From Cytophagales bacterium (GTDB lineage Bacteria > Bacteroidota > Bacteroidia > Cytophagales > Spirosomataceae), in the NCBI GenBank assembly GCA_013298025.1, contig JAAFJE010000017.1, positions 1 to 64,000 on the forward strand: a stretch of 64,000 nucleotides of DNA. Reading direction: 5' to 3'. Under the pieces are notes generated by a model. That model was given only the letters and a program-made list of their open reading frames with translations. It was not told the origin of the DNA and did no database searches. Shown in pieces: positions 17,659 to 26,430 of the stretch; the stretch's first letter is position 1, and every line of letters begins with the position of its first letter. Made by a program: the position numbers and the translations under genes.

Positions 17659-18351
17659 TCATGCTATGATTTTATAGAAACGTTTTGCCTGCTTCCTCGA
17701 CAAAGCATTGAAGTGCCACCATTCAAAATCAATCGGCATGAAACCTGCTTGCTGCATGACAGAACGTAAAATTTGACGATTAGCCACTTGTTTGGCGGTT
17801 AGTTTTCCTTGTTTTAAAAAGCGTTTTTCGTATTTTGGATAAGCCAATTCTCCAAAATAATCATACGGTGTGCCCATATCAAGAGGAACGCCTTCTGCTG
17901 TGGCAACTGTTAAATCTACGGCACAACCATAATTGTGAATAGACCCCTCTGCTGGATTTGCTACATATTTTTGCCGTTCTTTGGGTGGATATTGCGTCAA
18001 TGTATTCCAAAGTATCTGTTGAATACTCGCCGGACGACCACCATCATAGACCAATAAGCGATATTGAGGATATTTTTTTTTCAAAATCGCATGGGCTTTT
18101 ACCAACATTTTGGCTGCTTTTTTTTGCATAAAACAATGGGTGATACAATCATATACATCTTTTTTCATAAAATTATCCGTCGTCGAATATTTTAACGAAA
18201 CCAAAAGACTCGCATCAAGTTTTTGAATATCTACTAATCCTTGCTTTTGCATTTTTTCTTCATAATGACAAGGCTTTTTAGACTTTTGAGCTAAAGCATT
18301 TATTGTAAATAATTGTATTAAACAAAGAAAGGTCATCAAAGGATTTTTCAT
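17659..18351 (-). CDS. D-Ala-D-Ala dipeptidase (VanX/DdpX family, M15D)
   Basis: Zinc peptidase that splits D-Ala-D-Ala, in peptidoglycan turnover or nutrient use. It is 230 aa. A signal peptide (MTFLCLIQLFTINALAQ) makes it extracytoplasmic. The zinc motif SIHNYGCAVD near residues 135-144 (SxHxxGxAxD) and EWWH near 210 supply the zinc ligands and catalytic Glu. It stands alone, without vanHA neighbours, so a housekeeping role is more likely than glycopeptide resistance. It lies just past a terminator facing it. Confidence 0.92.
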   Translation of the reverse strand: MKNPLMTFLCLIQLFTINALAQKSKKPCHYEEKMQKQGLVDIQKLDASLLVSLKYSTTDNFMKKDVYDCITHCFMQKKAAKMLVKAHAILKKKYPQYRLLVYDGGRPASIQQILWNTLTQYPPKERQKYVANPAEGSIHNYGCAVDLTVATAEGVPLDMGTPYDYFGELAYPKYEKRFLKQGKLTAKQVANRQILRSVMQQAGFMPIDFEWWHFNALSRKQAKRFYKIIA

Positions 18352-18370
18352 AACAAAGTTTGTTTTTGGT

Positions 18371-18378
18371 CAAAAATA
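18371..18378 (-). promoter_or_regulatory. Possible -7 box of the dipeptidase gene
   Basis: The minus strand reads TATTTTTG (18378-18371), 20 nt before the start codon. I see no clear -33 TTG at the usual distance, so confidence is low. Confidence 0.35.
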
Positions 18379-18486
18379 AAGGTTAAATTTAAGGGAAAAA
18401 CGCATACTAATTGACCCGTATCTCTCTTGATAGAGGTCTTTTTAAGCAAATTATAACCCAAAACGATACGATAAATCCCCTAAAAT

Positions 18487-19722
18487 ATGGCATTAAATTA
18501 CCTTTGGATAGCCTTTTTCTTGATAGCCTTTGTAGTGGCACTCATCAAATTGATTGTATTTGGTGACACCGAAATATTCAAACTAATCATCGATGGTATG
18601 TTTGAGTCGTCTGAAAATTCAGTGATGAAAATTGCCCTTCCTTTGGCAGGTGTGATGACTTTTTTTATGGGTTTGCTCAATATTGGTGAAAAAGCGGGGG
18701 CTATCAACCTACTGGCACGCATTGTAGGGCCTTTTTTTAATCGACTTTTTCCCGAAGTACCGGCCAATCATCCAGCAAGCGGACAAATGATTATGAATTT
18801 TTCGGCCAATATGTTGGGCTTAGATAACGCCGCCACACCTTTTGGACTCAAAGCCATGCAAAGCCTGCAAGAACTGAATCCGCATAAATCAGTTGCATCC
18901 AATGCTCAAATCATGTTTTTGGTCTTACACAGTGCTGGTCCCGTGCTGATTCCCCTGAGTATCATGGCTCAAAGGTCTATCTATGGTGCAGCCGATGCCT
19001 CCGACGTGTTTATTCCCTGTCTGATTGCCACTTATGTTGCTACTGTCACGGGCTTGCTTTTTGTGGCTATCAAGCAAAAAATCAATCTTCTCGATAGGGT
19101 TATTTTGACTTGGCTGGGAGGTATTACAGCAGGCATCGCTGGTTTGCTTTGGTATTTGTCAAGTATTCCTAAAGAGGACATAGAAGTTTTTTCTAAGGTA
19201 TTGAGCAATGTTTTATTGTTTAGCATTATTGTTGCTTTTTTAGTTGGAGCATTCTGGAAAAAGGTCGATATATTCGATGCTTTTGTAGAAGGAGCGAAAG
19301 GCGGTTTTGAAACATCGGTAAGAATTATTCCTTATTTGGTGGCTATGTTGGTAGCTATTGGAGCTTTGCGTAATTCGGGTGCACTCAACTGGCTTGTCGA
19401 TGGTATGAAATACGTATTTGCTCTTACAGGTATGAATACCGATTTTACCGCCGCCTTGCCTACGGCATTGATGCACCCTTTGAGTGGGGGTGGGTCGAGA
19501 GCGATGATGATTGATACCATGAAAACCTTTGGTGCAGATTCATTTGCAGGGCGTTTGGCTTGTGTATTTCAAGGCTCTGCCGATACCATTTTTTATGTAA
19601 TTGCCTTGTATTTTGGTTCTGTAAACATCAAACAAACCCGTTATACGCTCTGGGCTGGCCTCACAGCCGACCTCGCAGGCATTATTACAGCGATTTTGGT
19701 AAGTTATTTGTTTTTTCATTAG
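18487..19722 (+). CDS. SpmA/SpmB fusion, nucleoside-recognition membrane protein
   Basis: Membrane protein joining the two Gate/nucleoside-recognition domains known as spore maturation proteins A and B. It is 411 aa. The first half (residues about 1-200) carries VMKIALPLAGVMTFFMGLLNIGEKAG and NFSANMLGLDNAATPFGLKAM. The second half, after a helix near 215-250, carries VEGAKGGFETSVRIIPYLVAM and LPTALMHPLSGGGSRAMMID. The organism is not expected to form spores, and the function outside Bacilli is unknown. It ends at a strong terminator. Confidence 0.92.
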   Translation: MALNYLWIAFFLIAFVVALIKLIVFGDTEIFKLIIDGMFESSENSVMKIALPLAGVMTFFMGLLNIGEKAGAINLLARIVGPFFNRLFPEVPANHPASGQMIMNFSANMLGLDNAATPFGLKAMQSLQELNPHKSVASNAQIMFLVLHSAGPVLIPLSIMAQRSIYGAADASDVFIPCLIATYVATVTGLLFVAIKQKINLLDRVILTWLGGITAGIAGLLWYLSSIPKEDIEVFSKVLSNVLLFSIIVAFLVGAFWKKVDIFDAFVEGAKGGFETSVRIIPYLVAMLVAIGALRNSGALNWLVDGMKYVFALTGMNTDFTAALPTALMHPLSGGGSRAMMIDTMKTFGADSFAGRLACVFQGSADTIFYVIALYFGSVNIKQTRYTLWAGLTADLAGIITAILVSYLFFH

Positions 19723-19754
19723 TTTTTGTCTTTCAATTATACAGCCTTCGGCCA

Positions 19755-19795
19755 TACCTAGTTTAAAAAAATCTTTTAAACTAGGTATTTTTTTT
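19755..19795 (+). terminator. Terminator after the SpmA/SpmB gene
   Basis: Perfect 14-bp stem (19755-19768 with 19774-19787), core ACCTAGTTTAAAA/TTTTAAACTAGGT, 5-nt loop, then eight T. Confidence 0.85.
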
Positions 19796-19853
19796 AAATC
19801 CCTGTGACTTTTCTGTTGGGCTGTCGTCTAAATCAATAAAAACAGCCATTCGT

Positions 19854-21101
19854 ATGCAGATTGCCATTATTGGGCTAGGGTATGTAGGCTTACCTTTAGC
19901 CGTAGCATTTGGAAAGAAATATGAAGTATGGGGATTCGACATCAACCCTCACAGAATCAACGAGCTAGAAAGTGGCTACGACCGCACCCATGAGGTGAGC
20001 AACGAAACGCTACAGCAAGCACAGTTCTTGCAGTTTACCGCCGATTGTAGCGATTTGAAGGCTTGTCAGGTTTTTGTCATCACTGTTCCTACCCCTATCG
20101 ACGCTTTTAAAAAGCCCGATTTAAAACCTTTACTGCAAGCCAGTCAAATGGTGGGTAGTTTGTTGAAAAAAGGCGATGTAGTGATTTATGAATCAACCGT
20201 TTATCCAGGTTGTACCGAAGAAGATTGCGTTCCTGTATTGGCAGCCGCCAGTGGACTGACCTATAACCAAGACTTTTTTTGTGGCTACTCGCCCGAACGT
20301 ATCAATCCTGGCGACCGCCACAATACGCTTACGTCTATTCAAAAAGTTACGTCTGGCTCAACACCCGAAACAGCTCTTTTCATCGACCAACTTTATGCTT
20401 CTATTATAGAAGCAGGCACTTGCTGTGTGAGTTCTATCAAAGTTGCCGAAGCCTCCAAAGCCATTGAAAATGCCCAGCGAGATGTAAATATTTCGTTTGT
20501 GAACGAACTGGCACTGATTTTCGACAAAATGGGTATTGATACCACCGAAGTACTCGAAGCCGCCAGTACCAAATGGAATTTTTTGCCTTTCAAGCCGGGT
20601 TTGGTTGGCGGTCATTGCATTGGTGTTGACCCCTATTATTTGGTGTATAAATCTGAAAGTCTGGGCTATTATCCACAAGTCATTTTATCAGGAAGACGAG
20701 TAAACGACAATATGGGTATTTTTGTAGCGAATAATTTGGTCAAACTTTTGATTAAAAAAGGACATAAAATTGATGGTTGCAAGGTGTTACTCATGGGAAT
20801 TACATTCAAGGAGAATTGTCCAGATATTCGTAATTCGAGGGTTATAGATGTGTATAAAGAACTCATAGCCTATGGCATAGATGTTGGGGTATTCGACCCT
20901 TGGGCCAACAAACAAGAAGTACAACACGAATACGGCATCCATTTATTAGACACGCCCGACACGACTTATGCAGGCATTTTACTTTGTGTGGCACACGATG
21001 CTTTTAGAAATATTTGTGTAAAATCGTTGCAAAGCGAAAACGCCGTGCTGTACGATATTAAAGCATTTTGGGATAAATCTTTTTCAGATGCACGACTCTG
21101 A
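19854..21101 (+). CDS. UDP-N-acetylhexosamine 6-dehydrogenase (WbpO/TviB-like)
   Basis: NAD-dependent oxidation of a UDP-sugar to its uronic acid for surface glycan. It is 415 aa. N-terminal NAD domain [18 protein letters not shown] at residues 3-20, then [13 protein letters not shown] and [12 protein letters not shown]. The catalytic Cys is in [12 protein letters not shown] near residue 253, and the C-terminal domain has [15 protein letters not shown]. The PGDRHNTL and PYYL patterns favour an N-acetylhexosamine substrate over UDP-glucose; this is inference. First gene of a four-gene cluster that continues after 39 bp. Confidence 0.9.
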   Translation: MQIAIIGLGYVGLPLAVAFGKKYEVWGFDINPHRINELESGYDRTHEVSNETLQQAQFLQFTADCSDLKACQVFVITVPTPIDAFKKPDLKPLLQASQMVGSLLKKGDVVIYESTVYPGCTEEDCVPVLAAASGLTYNQDFFCGYSPERINPGDRHNTLTSIQKVTSGSTPETALFIDQLYASIIEAGTCCVSSIKVAEASKAIENAQRDVNISFVNELALIFDKMGIDTTEVLEAASTKWNFLPFKPGLVGGHCIGVDPYYLVYKSESLGYYPQVILSGRRVNDNMGIFVANNLVKLLIKKGHKIDGCKVLLMGITFKENCPDIRNSRVIDVYKELIAYGIDVGVFDPWANKQEVQHEYGIHLLDTPDTTYAGILLCVAHDAFRNICVKSLQSENAVLYDIKAFWDKSFSDARL

Positions 21102-21140
21102 TTAAAAGCACATTTGTCACCTTTTAATAAAACATACACG

Positions 21141-21926
21141 ATGATACACCTTAAAGAAACAATCAGTCTTACGGGAACGAGTGGTTTTGTAGGAAAACAC
21201 CTTGTTGCTTCTCTGCAAAAAAGCTATGGTATCCAGCCAATCAACTGGCGGACTACTAGCTTTCCTCCTATCACAGGCGTAGCTTGTGTGCATTTGGCTG
21301 GTATTGCAAAAGATACCACAAGTATAGCTCCCGAAACATATAGAGCTATCAACTACGAAAAAACGGTAGCATTGTACGACCAATTTTTACAAGAAACTCA
21401 CTGTCAGAAGTTTATATTTATAAGTAGTAGCAAGGTAGCTACTGATGTCACTACGCCTTATGTTGTATCCAAACATAAGGCAGAAGCGTACATTACCCAT
21501 AAAATACTACCTGAGCAAAAGTTTTTTTACATCATCAGACCAAGCATTTTATATGGAAAAGGTTGTAAAAATAAGCTCAAATACCTTGCTTGGTGGGGGA
21601 AATTAGGCTTACCTTGGGTATTCGACAACCCTCGTTATGCGGTTTTATATGTCGAAAACTTGTGTTGGCTTATTCAGTATATAATAGAACATGACCTTCC
21701 TTCGGGCATTTATACAGTTGCCGACGAACCCAACATTCATTTAGCCGATTTTGTACTTGCATGGCGAAAAAAGCCTTTGTCTTGGATACAAGAACTAACC
21801 AAAAACGTACATCTATCGCTAGGTATCAAGGCTCAAATCGTTGACACGAAACCCTTGTATAAACACATCACTCAACCTTTGCCTTTTACTACCTTTCAAG
21901 CCATAGCACACTTGCGGAACTCATGA
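21141..21926 (+). CDS. NAD-dependent sugar epimerase/dehydratase
   Basis: Extended short-chain dehydrogenase acting on a nucleotide sugar. About 261 aa from the ATG at 21141 (MIHLKE), which puts the Rossmann motif TGTSGFVGKH at the N-terminus; a frame from 21114 adds nine residues. The SDR active site is SSSKV around residue 92 and Y-x3-K as YVVSKHK near 108. Its place before a WbpL-like transferase suggests a 4-keto reductase making QuiNAc or FucNAc (WbpV-like). Its last 4 bp overlap the next gene (ATGA), so the two are translationally coupled. Confidence 0.85.
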   Translation: MIHLKETISLTGTSGFVGKHLVASLQKSYGIQPINWRTTSFPPITGVACVHLAGIAKDTTSIAPETYRAINYEKTVALYDQFLQETHCQKFIFISSSKVATDVTTPYVVSKHKAEAYITHKILPEQKFFYIIRPSILYGKGCKNKLKYLAWWGKLGLPWVFDNPRYAVLYVENLCWLIQYIIEHDLPSGIYTVADEPNIHLADFVLAWRKKPLSWIQELTKNVHLSLGIKAQIVDTKPLYKHITQPLPFTTFQAIAHLRNS

Positions 21927-22873
21927 TACAACTACTCGGAGAAATATTGATTTGTTGGGGCTTGACGCATGGCTATTGTTATTTGGCTCGAAAATACAAG
22001 ATTTACGACCAACCCAACCACAGAAGTTCGCACCTCCAACCAACCATCAGGGGTGCTGGCATTGTAATAGCCCTTGCTATCAGTTTCACCTTGGGGTATT
22101 ATCAGCAAGCTTGGCTCTGTGTAGGAGGCTTGGTTGTGTTGAGCCTTTGTAGTTATTGGGATGACCTACAAAACCTACCCGTAGCCTTACGTTTAGGGAT
22201 TCAGACCTTGGCGATTGCCTTGGTCATGTATTCACAAACAAACCTTCCTTGGGCATCTATGTTGGGCTATATATTGGCTGGTGTTTTCTTGCTAAATACC
22301 TATAATTTTATGGATGGCATCAATGGCATGATGGGCAGCTACAGCCTACTTACATTGCTCTGCTGTTGGTATGCAAATACCTTCATTACACAAGTAGTGT
22401 CGCCCGATTTGTTTCATCCTGTGGTGGCGGCCTTGCTTGTATTTTTAGGATATAATTTTCGGAAAAAAGCCCTGTGCTTTGCAGGCGATATAGGCAGTAT
22501 CAGCATGGGCTTTTTGGTTGTGTTTATTTTGTTGAAATTCATTCAAATAGTAAATAGCTACTTTATCTTTTTTGCTGGTATTTTTTTACTAGATACAACC
22601 GCTACGCTCATTCAACGGTGTTATCAGGGGCAAACCCTTTGGCAGGCACATCGCTCGCATTTGTATCAAAAGTTATTAGATGTGTATAAAATTCATCCTT
22701 TGTGGATTAGCACATGGTATGTACTAGCACAAATGGGAATTAACCTAGGACTGCTCCTGAGTTATGTCTTATTTCCTAAAACTTTACCGACAATGATTTT
22801 TTATCTGCTTACATCATACGTTACGGTTTATTTATTTTTGAAACATAGAATAAGCACGTACAGTAAAAGTTAG
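21923..22873 (+). CDS. Undecaprenyl-phosphate sugar-1-phosphate transferase (WecA/WbpL-like)
   Basis: MraY/WecA-family integral membrane enzyme that starts lipid-linked glycan synthesis by moving a HexNAc-1-P to undecaprenyl phosphate. It is 316 aa with about ten membrane helices. Family motifs: YDQPNHRSSH near the N-terminus, the Asp pair in WDDLQNLP, NTYNFMDGINGM (catalytic Asp), and the His-rich loop AHRSHLYQ. It overlaps the epimerase gene by 4 bp and is 6 bp before the dehydratase gene. Confidence 0.92.
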   Translation: MIQLLGEILICWGLTHGYCYLARKYKIYDQPNHRSSHLQPTIRGAGIVIALAISFTLGYYQQAWLCVGGLVVLSLCSYWDDLQNLPVALRLGIQTLAIALVMYSQTNLPWASMLGYILAGVFLLNTYNFMDGINGMMGSYSLLTLLCCWYANTFITQVVSPDLFHPVVAALLVFLGYNFRKKALCFAGDIGSISMGFLVVFILLKFIQIVNSYFIFFAGIFLLDTTATLIQRCYQGQTLWQAHRSHLYQKLLDVYKIHPLWISTWYVLAQMGINLGLLLSYVLFPKTLPTMIFYLLTSYVTVYLFLKHRISTYSKS

Positions 22874-22879
22874 GCTCGC

Positions 22880-24145
22880 TTGAGCCTAGCTTTTCTTTCT
22901 ATAAGTACAAAACTCATAGATAAAACCCTTAAAATCAAAAAACTAACGCAGCACTTATCATTGATGACTATGTATTTTTCAACGATTCTACCCTTTTTTG
23001 TTGCCTTTTACGATCGGCTTATGCGTCGTCAGCCTAAAATGCTTTCTCCAGAAGCCATCGCAACGGCTCTTTTTCCGAACAAGGCATTAGCCCCTATTAC
23101 CCTTGAAACCATGGCTCTTTTTCGCCATAAAACTGTCTTGATTACGGGTGCTGCGGGTAGTATTGGTAGTGAGTTGGTCAAGCAAATGGTACATTTTCAC
23201 CCGCAACAACTGATTCTAATAGACCAAGCCGAGTCGCCTTTGTTCGATTTACTGCAAGCTTTACCCCATGATACAACCGTTCGTATCGTTCCTTATATTG
23301 CCGACATAGCCGATGCCCAACGCATAAGTGATATTTTTGAACGCCACCAACCACACTTTGTGCTACACGCTGCTGCTTACAAGCACGTTCCGATGATGGA
23401 ACAGCATCCTTACGAGGCTATCAAAACCAATATTTTAGGTACAAAAAACCTCCTAGAGCTTGCTTGTGCTTGGGCTACAGAGCAGTTTTTACTCATTTCT
23501 ACCGATAAAGCCGTAGAAGCACAAAGCATCATGGGCATGAGCAAACGCCTAGCAGAATTGTACCTATTGGCAAGACAAACAACACAAACCCATACTCGTT
23601 TGGCTATCATTCGTTTTGGCAACGTCATTGGCTCCAATGGTTCGGTGATTCCTTTGTTTTGCAAGCAAATTGCTCAAGGTGGCCCCGTCACGGTGACACA
23701 CCCTGCTTGCACCCGCTATTTTATGAGCGTTCAAGAAGCTTGTAGGCTGGTCTTTGAAAGTTGTGCCTTGAATCATGGAGGAGAAATATTCACTTTCGAT
23801 ATGGCTCAAGCAGTGTCTATTCTCGACCTAGCCAAGCGACTTATTCGCTTGTTGGGCTTGCGTCCTTACAGCGATATTCCGATTATTTTTACGGGTTTGA
23901 GGGCTGGCGAGCGTTTGCACGAACAACTTTGGCACAGCTACGAAATTGGCGAGCCAACCCAACATTCGGCTATTTTCAACATAAAGCCATTGGCTCATGA
24001 TGCCAGAATTGTATCTTTTGTAGAAACATTAGAGCAAGATTTTTACAAAGGACAAAAGCATGATTGGGCAGCACGTTTGAGAAATTATTTTTTGCATGAA
24101 ATTCATCTAAAAACCACCCAAAAAGATTGCCAAAATGCCGTTTGA
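22880..24145 (+). CDS. UDP-GlcNAc 4,6-dehydratase, soluble form (WbpM/CapD-like)
   Basis: Makes the 4-keto-6-deoxy UDP-HexNAc that feeds QuiNAc/FucNAc synthesis. It is 421 aa, so it lacks the four N-terminal helices of full WbpM (about 660 aa). Motifs: LITGAAGSIGSELVKQ near residue 91, AAAYKHVPMMEQHP, STDKAVEAQSIMGMSKR (Met replaces the usual SDR Tyr, as in WbpM/PglF), and RFGNVIGSNGSVIPLF. It completes a wbpO-wbpV-wbpL-wbpM-like order, as in Pseudomonas O-antigen clusters. The N-terminal 40 residues may reflect a late true start. Confidence 0.9.
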   Translation: MSLAFLSISTKLIDKTLKIKKLTQHLSLMTMYFSTILPFFVAFYDRLMRRQPKMLSPEAIATALFPNKALAPITLETMALFRHKTVLITGAAGSIGSELVKQMVHFHPQQLILIDQAESPLFDLLQALPHDTTVRIVPYIADIADAQRISDIFERHQPHFVLHAAAYKHVPMMEQHPYEAIKTNILGTKNLLELACAWATEQFLLISTDKAVEAQSIMGMSKRLAELYLLARQTTQTHTRLAIIRFGNVIGSNGSVIPLFCKQIAQGGPVTVTHPACTRYFMSVQEACRLVFESCALNHGGEIFTFDMAQAVSILDLAKRLIRLLGLRPYSDIPIIFTGLRAGERLHEQLWHSYEIGEPTQHSAIFNIKPLAHDARIVSFVETLEQDFYKGQKHDWAARLRNYFLHEIHLKTTQKDCQNAV

Positions 24146-24267
24146 TAAATTATAGAGAAAAAGCATGGGATTTAAGCGTTTACTTTTTTTTTTTGTTGTG
24201 AAAAAACCTAGTTTTATAGGCTAATCTAATGTAGTAACCAAGAACCCCTTTAACGCTATATCGTCCC

Positions 24268-26202
24268 ATGTGCTTGATTCGTGTATTTATTGCCTGCATT
24301 TTTGCCTTTTGTACCACGCCTGCTCTTCTGGCACAAGACTATGATGCGTATAAGTTTCTTTCTTATGGTGCTTTGCCCACGTGGTCGGCGGTAGCGATAG
24401 ACTGGCAAACGTCGCCCAAAGCGTATATTTACGATGCCAACGAAACCCGTGGCCATGCCGAGTTTGTCAAAAGTAAACTAGGCAGAGCTATTACCTTTCA
24501 AACCTTCAAAGAGCTATCGAGCAATTCGGCCAAACGGCAATATATGCCTTTTTTTATTTATGACTTACGGAAAAAGCCTATCACTGTAAATAAGCTTCCT
24601 TTCGATTATGCTGTACGGCTCGAAGATTATGAGTACGACGATACTCCAGAAATGATGTCGTTGCAGGTATATAAATTGATGAAATTGGTCGGTAATATTC
24701 CTTTTTTACAAAACAAAAAAGGGCTGATTGTGGTCACTCAACGCCTCAAAGACCCACTTAATGTCAATGCTATTAACAAATACTTACAAGCCAAAGATGT
24801 GGCTTATGTTACGCTTAATCAGCTTATCAAGCACGTTGGGGGTAAAAAAATGGAGGTTTTGAATGGCGTTAAAGCCATCGGGCATTTGGTAAAGGTACAG
24901 TCAGAAGCAGAAATGGCTGCACTCACGGCTCATGATATTGCTATTTTTAGCTTTACGCCCAAACGTATTCCTCCGTTGGCAGGTATCATCACACTTGTGC
25001 CGCAAACGCCACTTTCGCATATTAATTTATTAGCAAAAAATCGTAATACGCTCAATATGTATGTCACGAATTTGTCGTTTGTACCAGAATTGACCAAATA
25101 TTTAGGACAAAATGTAGAAATAAATCCGCTTTTTCAAAAACTGACGATTAAGCCCGTTTCCCAAAAATATGTGGCATCGGTCAAAACCAACGCAGCCCAA
25201 GCCCTGCAACTTGTGCAACCTCAAGCAGATTTCGAGTCGGTTATTCCTTTGACAACAGCTTTTAGAAATTACCAACAAGTGAAATTTATCGGTGCAAAAG
25301 CAACCAATTACGCTTTGATGTATGAAATTTTGGGCGAAAAACTGGTGCATCAAGGCTATGCGTTGGGTTTTGGGCCTTATTTAGAGGTATTATCGAAAGG
25401 AGCAGATAAAGAAATTCATTTTTTTCTGAGTAAAAAAAATACGCTTAATTACAAAGAGAAAAAGCAGGCATTAGCACGTATCCGACAAGTGATTTTACAA
25501 TCGAGTATTCCTGCTAAAACACTTGCCTCTATTCGTACCGTGGTAGAAACGCATTTCCCCAAAGGCAAAGTTAAGCTCCGTAGTTCGACCAATTGCGAAG
25601 ATTTGCCCACATTCAATGGGGCTGGTTTGTACGACTCGAAAGGCTTCAAAACCCAAGAAAGTGACGTGGTTTTGAGTAAAAAATTATTGCAGGTTTACGC
25701 TTCTTTATGGAACGATGAAGCTTTTGAAGAAAGAGAACATTTCGGCATGAATCACGAATTGGCTGCGATGGCGGTGCTTATTAGCCCAGCTTTTGTTGGC
25801 GAGTACGCCAATGGTGTGATTTTAGCAACGCCCAACGGCACAAAGCCTTTGCGTATTTTGGTCAATGCTCAAATCGGCGAGCATGAAGTAACCAATCCTA
25901 AAAAAGGCGAAATTCCAGAAGCATTTTTGGTTGGAGCAAAAGGAGATATGGAAAAAATGTATAGCCGTTCAAACGTAGGGAAAGTGTTTGTTGGCAATAC
26001 CAAAGCCACAGCTTTACTCAAAAGTTTGCGTGAAAATACCCTCAAAATTCACGAAGCCCTCAGCAAAAGACAAAAGGCTTTAGGCGATAAAAATACTTAC
26101 AGTACTGATATTGAATTTAAGATTGTAAAGGATAAAAATCAGCAATATTATTTGTACTTCAAACAAGCTCGTTTGCTCAAAAGTAAAATTTTACCCGAGT
26201 AA
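24268..26202 (+). CDS. Exported PEP-synthase/glucan-dikinase-like protein
   Basis: A 644-aa protein with a signal peptide (IACIFAFCTTPALLAQD) that joins two dikinase modules. A phosphohistidine-swivel-like motif, TPLSHINLLAKNRN, has its His near residue 251. A PPDK_N-type ATP-grasp domain covers residues about 330-640 (KLRSSTNCEDLPTFNGAGLYDS near 436, then NDEAFEEREHFG and AMAVLISPAFVGEYANGV). Swivel before ATP-grasp is the order of glucan water dikinases, not of PEP synthase. An ATP-dependent enzyme outside the cytoplasm would be strange, so the substrate and place of action are unknown. It ends at a strong terminator. Confidence 0.75.
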   Translation: MCLIRVFIACIFAFCTTPALLAQDYDAYKFLSYGALPTWSAVAIDWQTSPKAYIYDANETRGHAEFVKSKLGRAITFQTFKELSSNSAKRQYMPFFIYDLRKKPITVNKLPFDYAVRLEDYEYDDTPEMMSLQVYKLMKLVGNIPFLQNKKGLIVVTQRLKDPLNVNAINKYLQAKDVAYVTLNQLIKHVGGKKMEVLNGVKAIGHLVKVQSEAEMAALTAHDIAIFSFTPKRIPPLAGIITLVPQTPLSHINLLAKNRNTLNMYVTNLSFVPELTKYLGQNVEINPLFQKLTIKPVSQKYVASVKTNAAQALQLVQPQADFESVIPLTTAFRNYQQVKFIGAKATNYALMYEILGEKLVHQGYALGFGPYLEVLSKGADKEIHFFLSKKNTLNYKEKKQALARIRQVILQSSIPAKTLASIRTVVETHFPKGKVKLRSSTNCEDLPTFNGAGLYDSKGFKTQESDVVLSKKLLQVYASLWNDEAFEEREHFGMNHELAAMAVLISPAFVGEYANGVILATPNGTKPLRILVNAQIGEHEVTNPKKGEIPEAFLVGAKGDMEKMYSRSNVGKVFVGNTKATALLKSLRENTLKIHEALSKRQKALGDKNTYSTDIEFKIVKDKNQQYYLYFKQARLLKSKILPE

Positions 26203-26211
26203 AAGTTAAAA

Positions 26212-26256
26212 AACAAAACGGCTGAATAACGCTTGTGGTTATTCAGCCGTTTTGTT
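26212..26256. terminator. Terminator after the dikinase-like gene
   Basis: Perfect 19-bp stem (26212-26230 with 26238-26256), core ACGGCTGAATAAC/GTTATTCAGCCGT, 7-nt loop. A-run and T-run flank it, so it could work both ways. Confidence 0.9.
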
Positions 26257-26272
26257 TGGCAACTATATATTA

Positions 26273-26422
26273 GTGCGAAGGGTTTTATTTTGTTCAAAAG
26301 CGTTCTTATCGTTAGCATTTTTGCAGTAGCGGCAACCCTTGCGGTTGCCCAACTCAACATGGCAACCGCAAGGGTTGCCGCTACTGCAATTTTATTTGAA
26401 AGATAAAACCAATCCTTCGTAC
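26273..26422 (+). repeat. Palindromic interspersed element, copy A
   Basis: A 150-bp element with a second copy, inverted, at 45189-45335. The ends are inverted repeats: GTGCGAAGG...TTTTAT at the left and ATAAAACC...CCTTCGTAC at the right. Inside is a perfect 29-bp inverted repeat (26321-26349 with 26361-26389, 11-nt loop) around CGGCAACCCTTGCGGTTGCC. It has no coding capacity. It looks like a MITE or a large REP-type element, in the gap between two converging genes. Confidence 0.8.
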
Positions 26423-26430
26423 ATTATTAA

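Noticed and set aside
17659-18351. Glycopeptide-resistance vanX
   Set aside because: The fold is right, but no vanH, vanA, vanR or vanS neighbours exist; a housekeeping dipeptidase is more likely.
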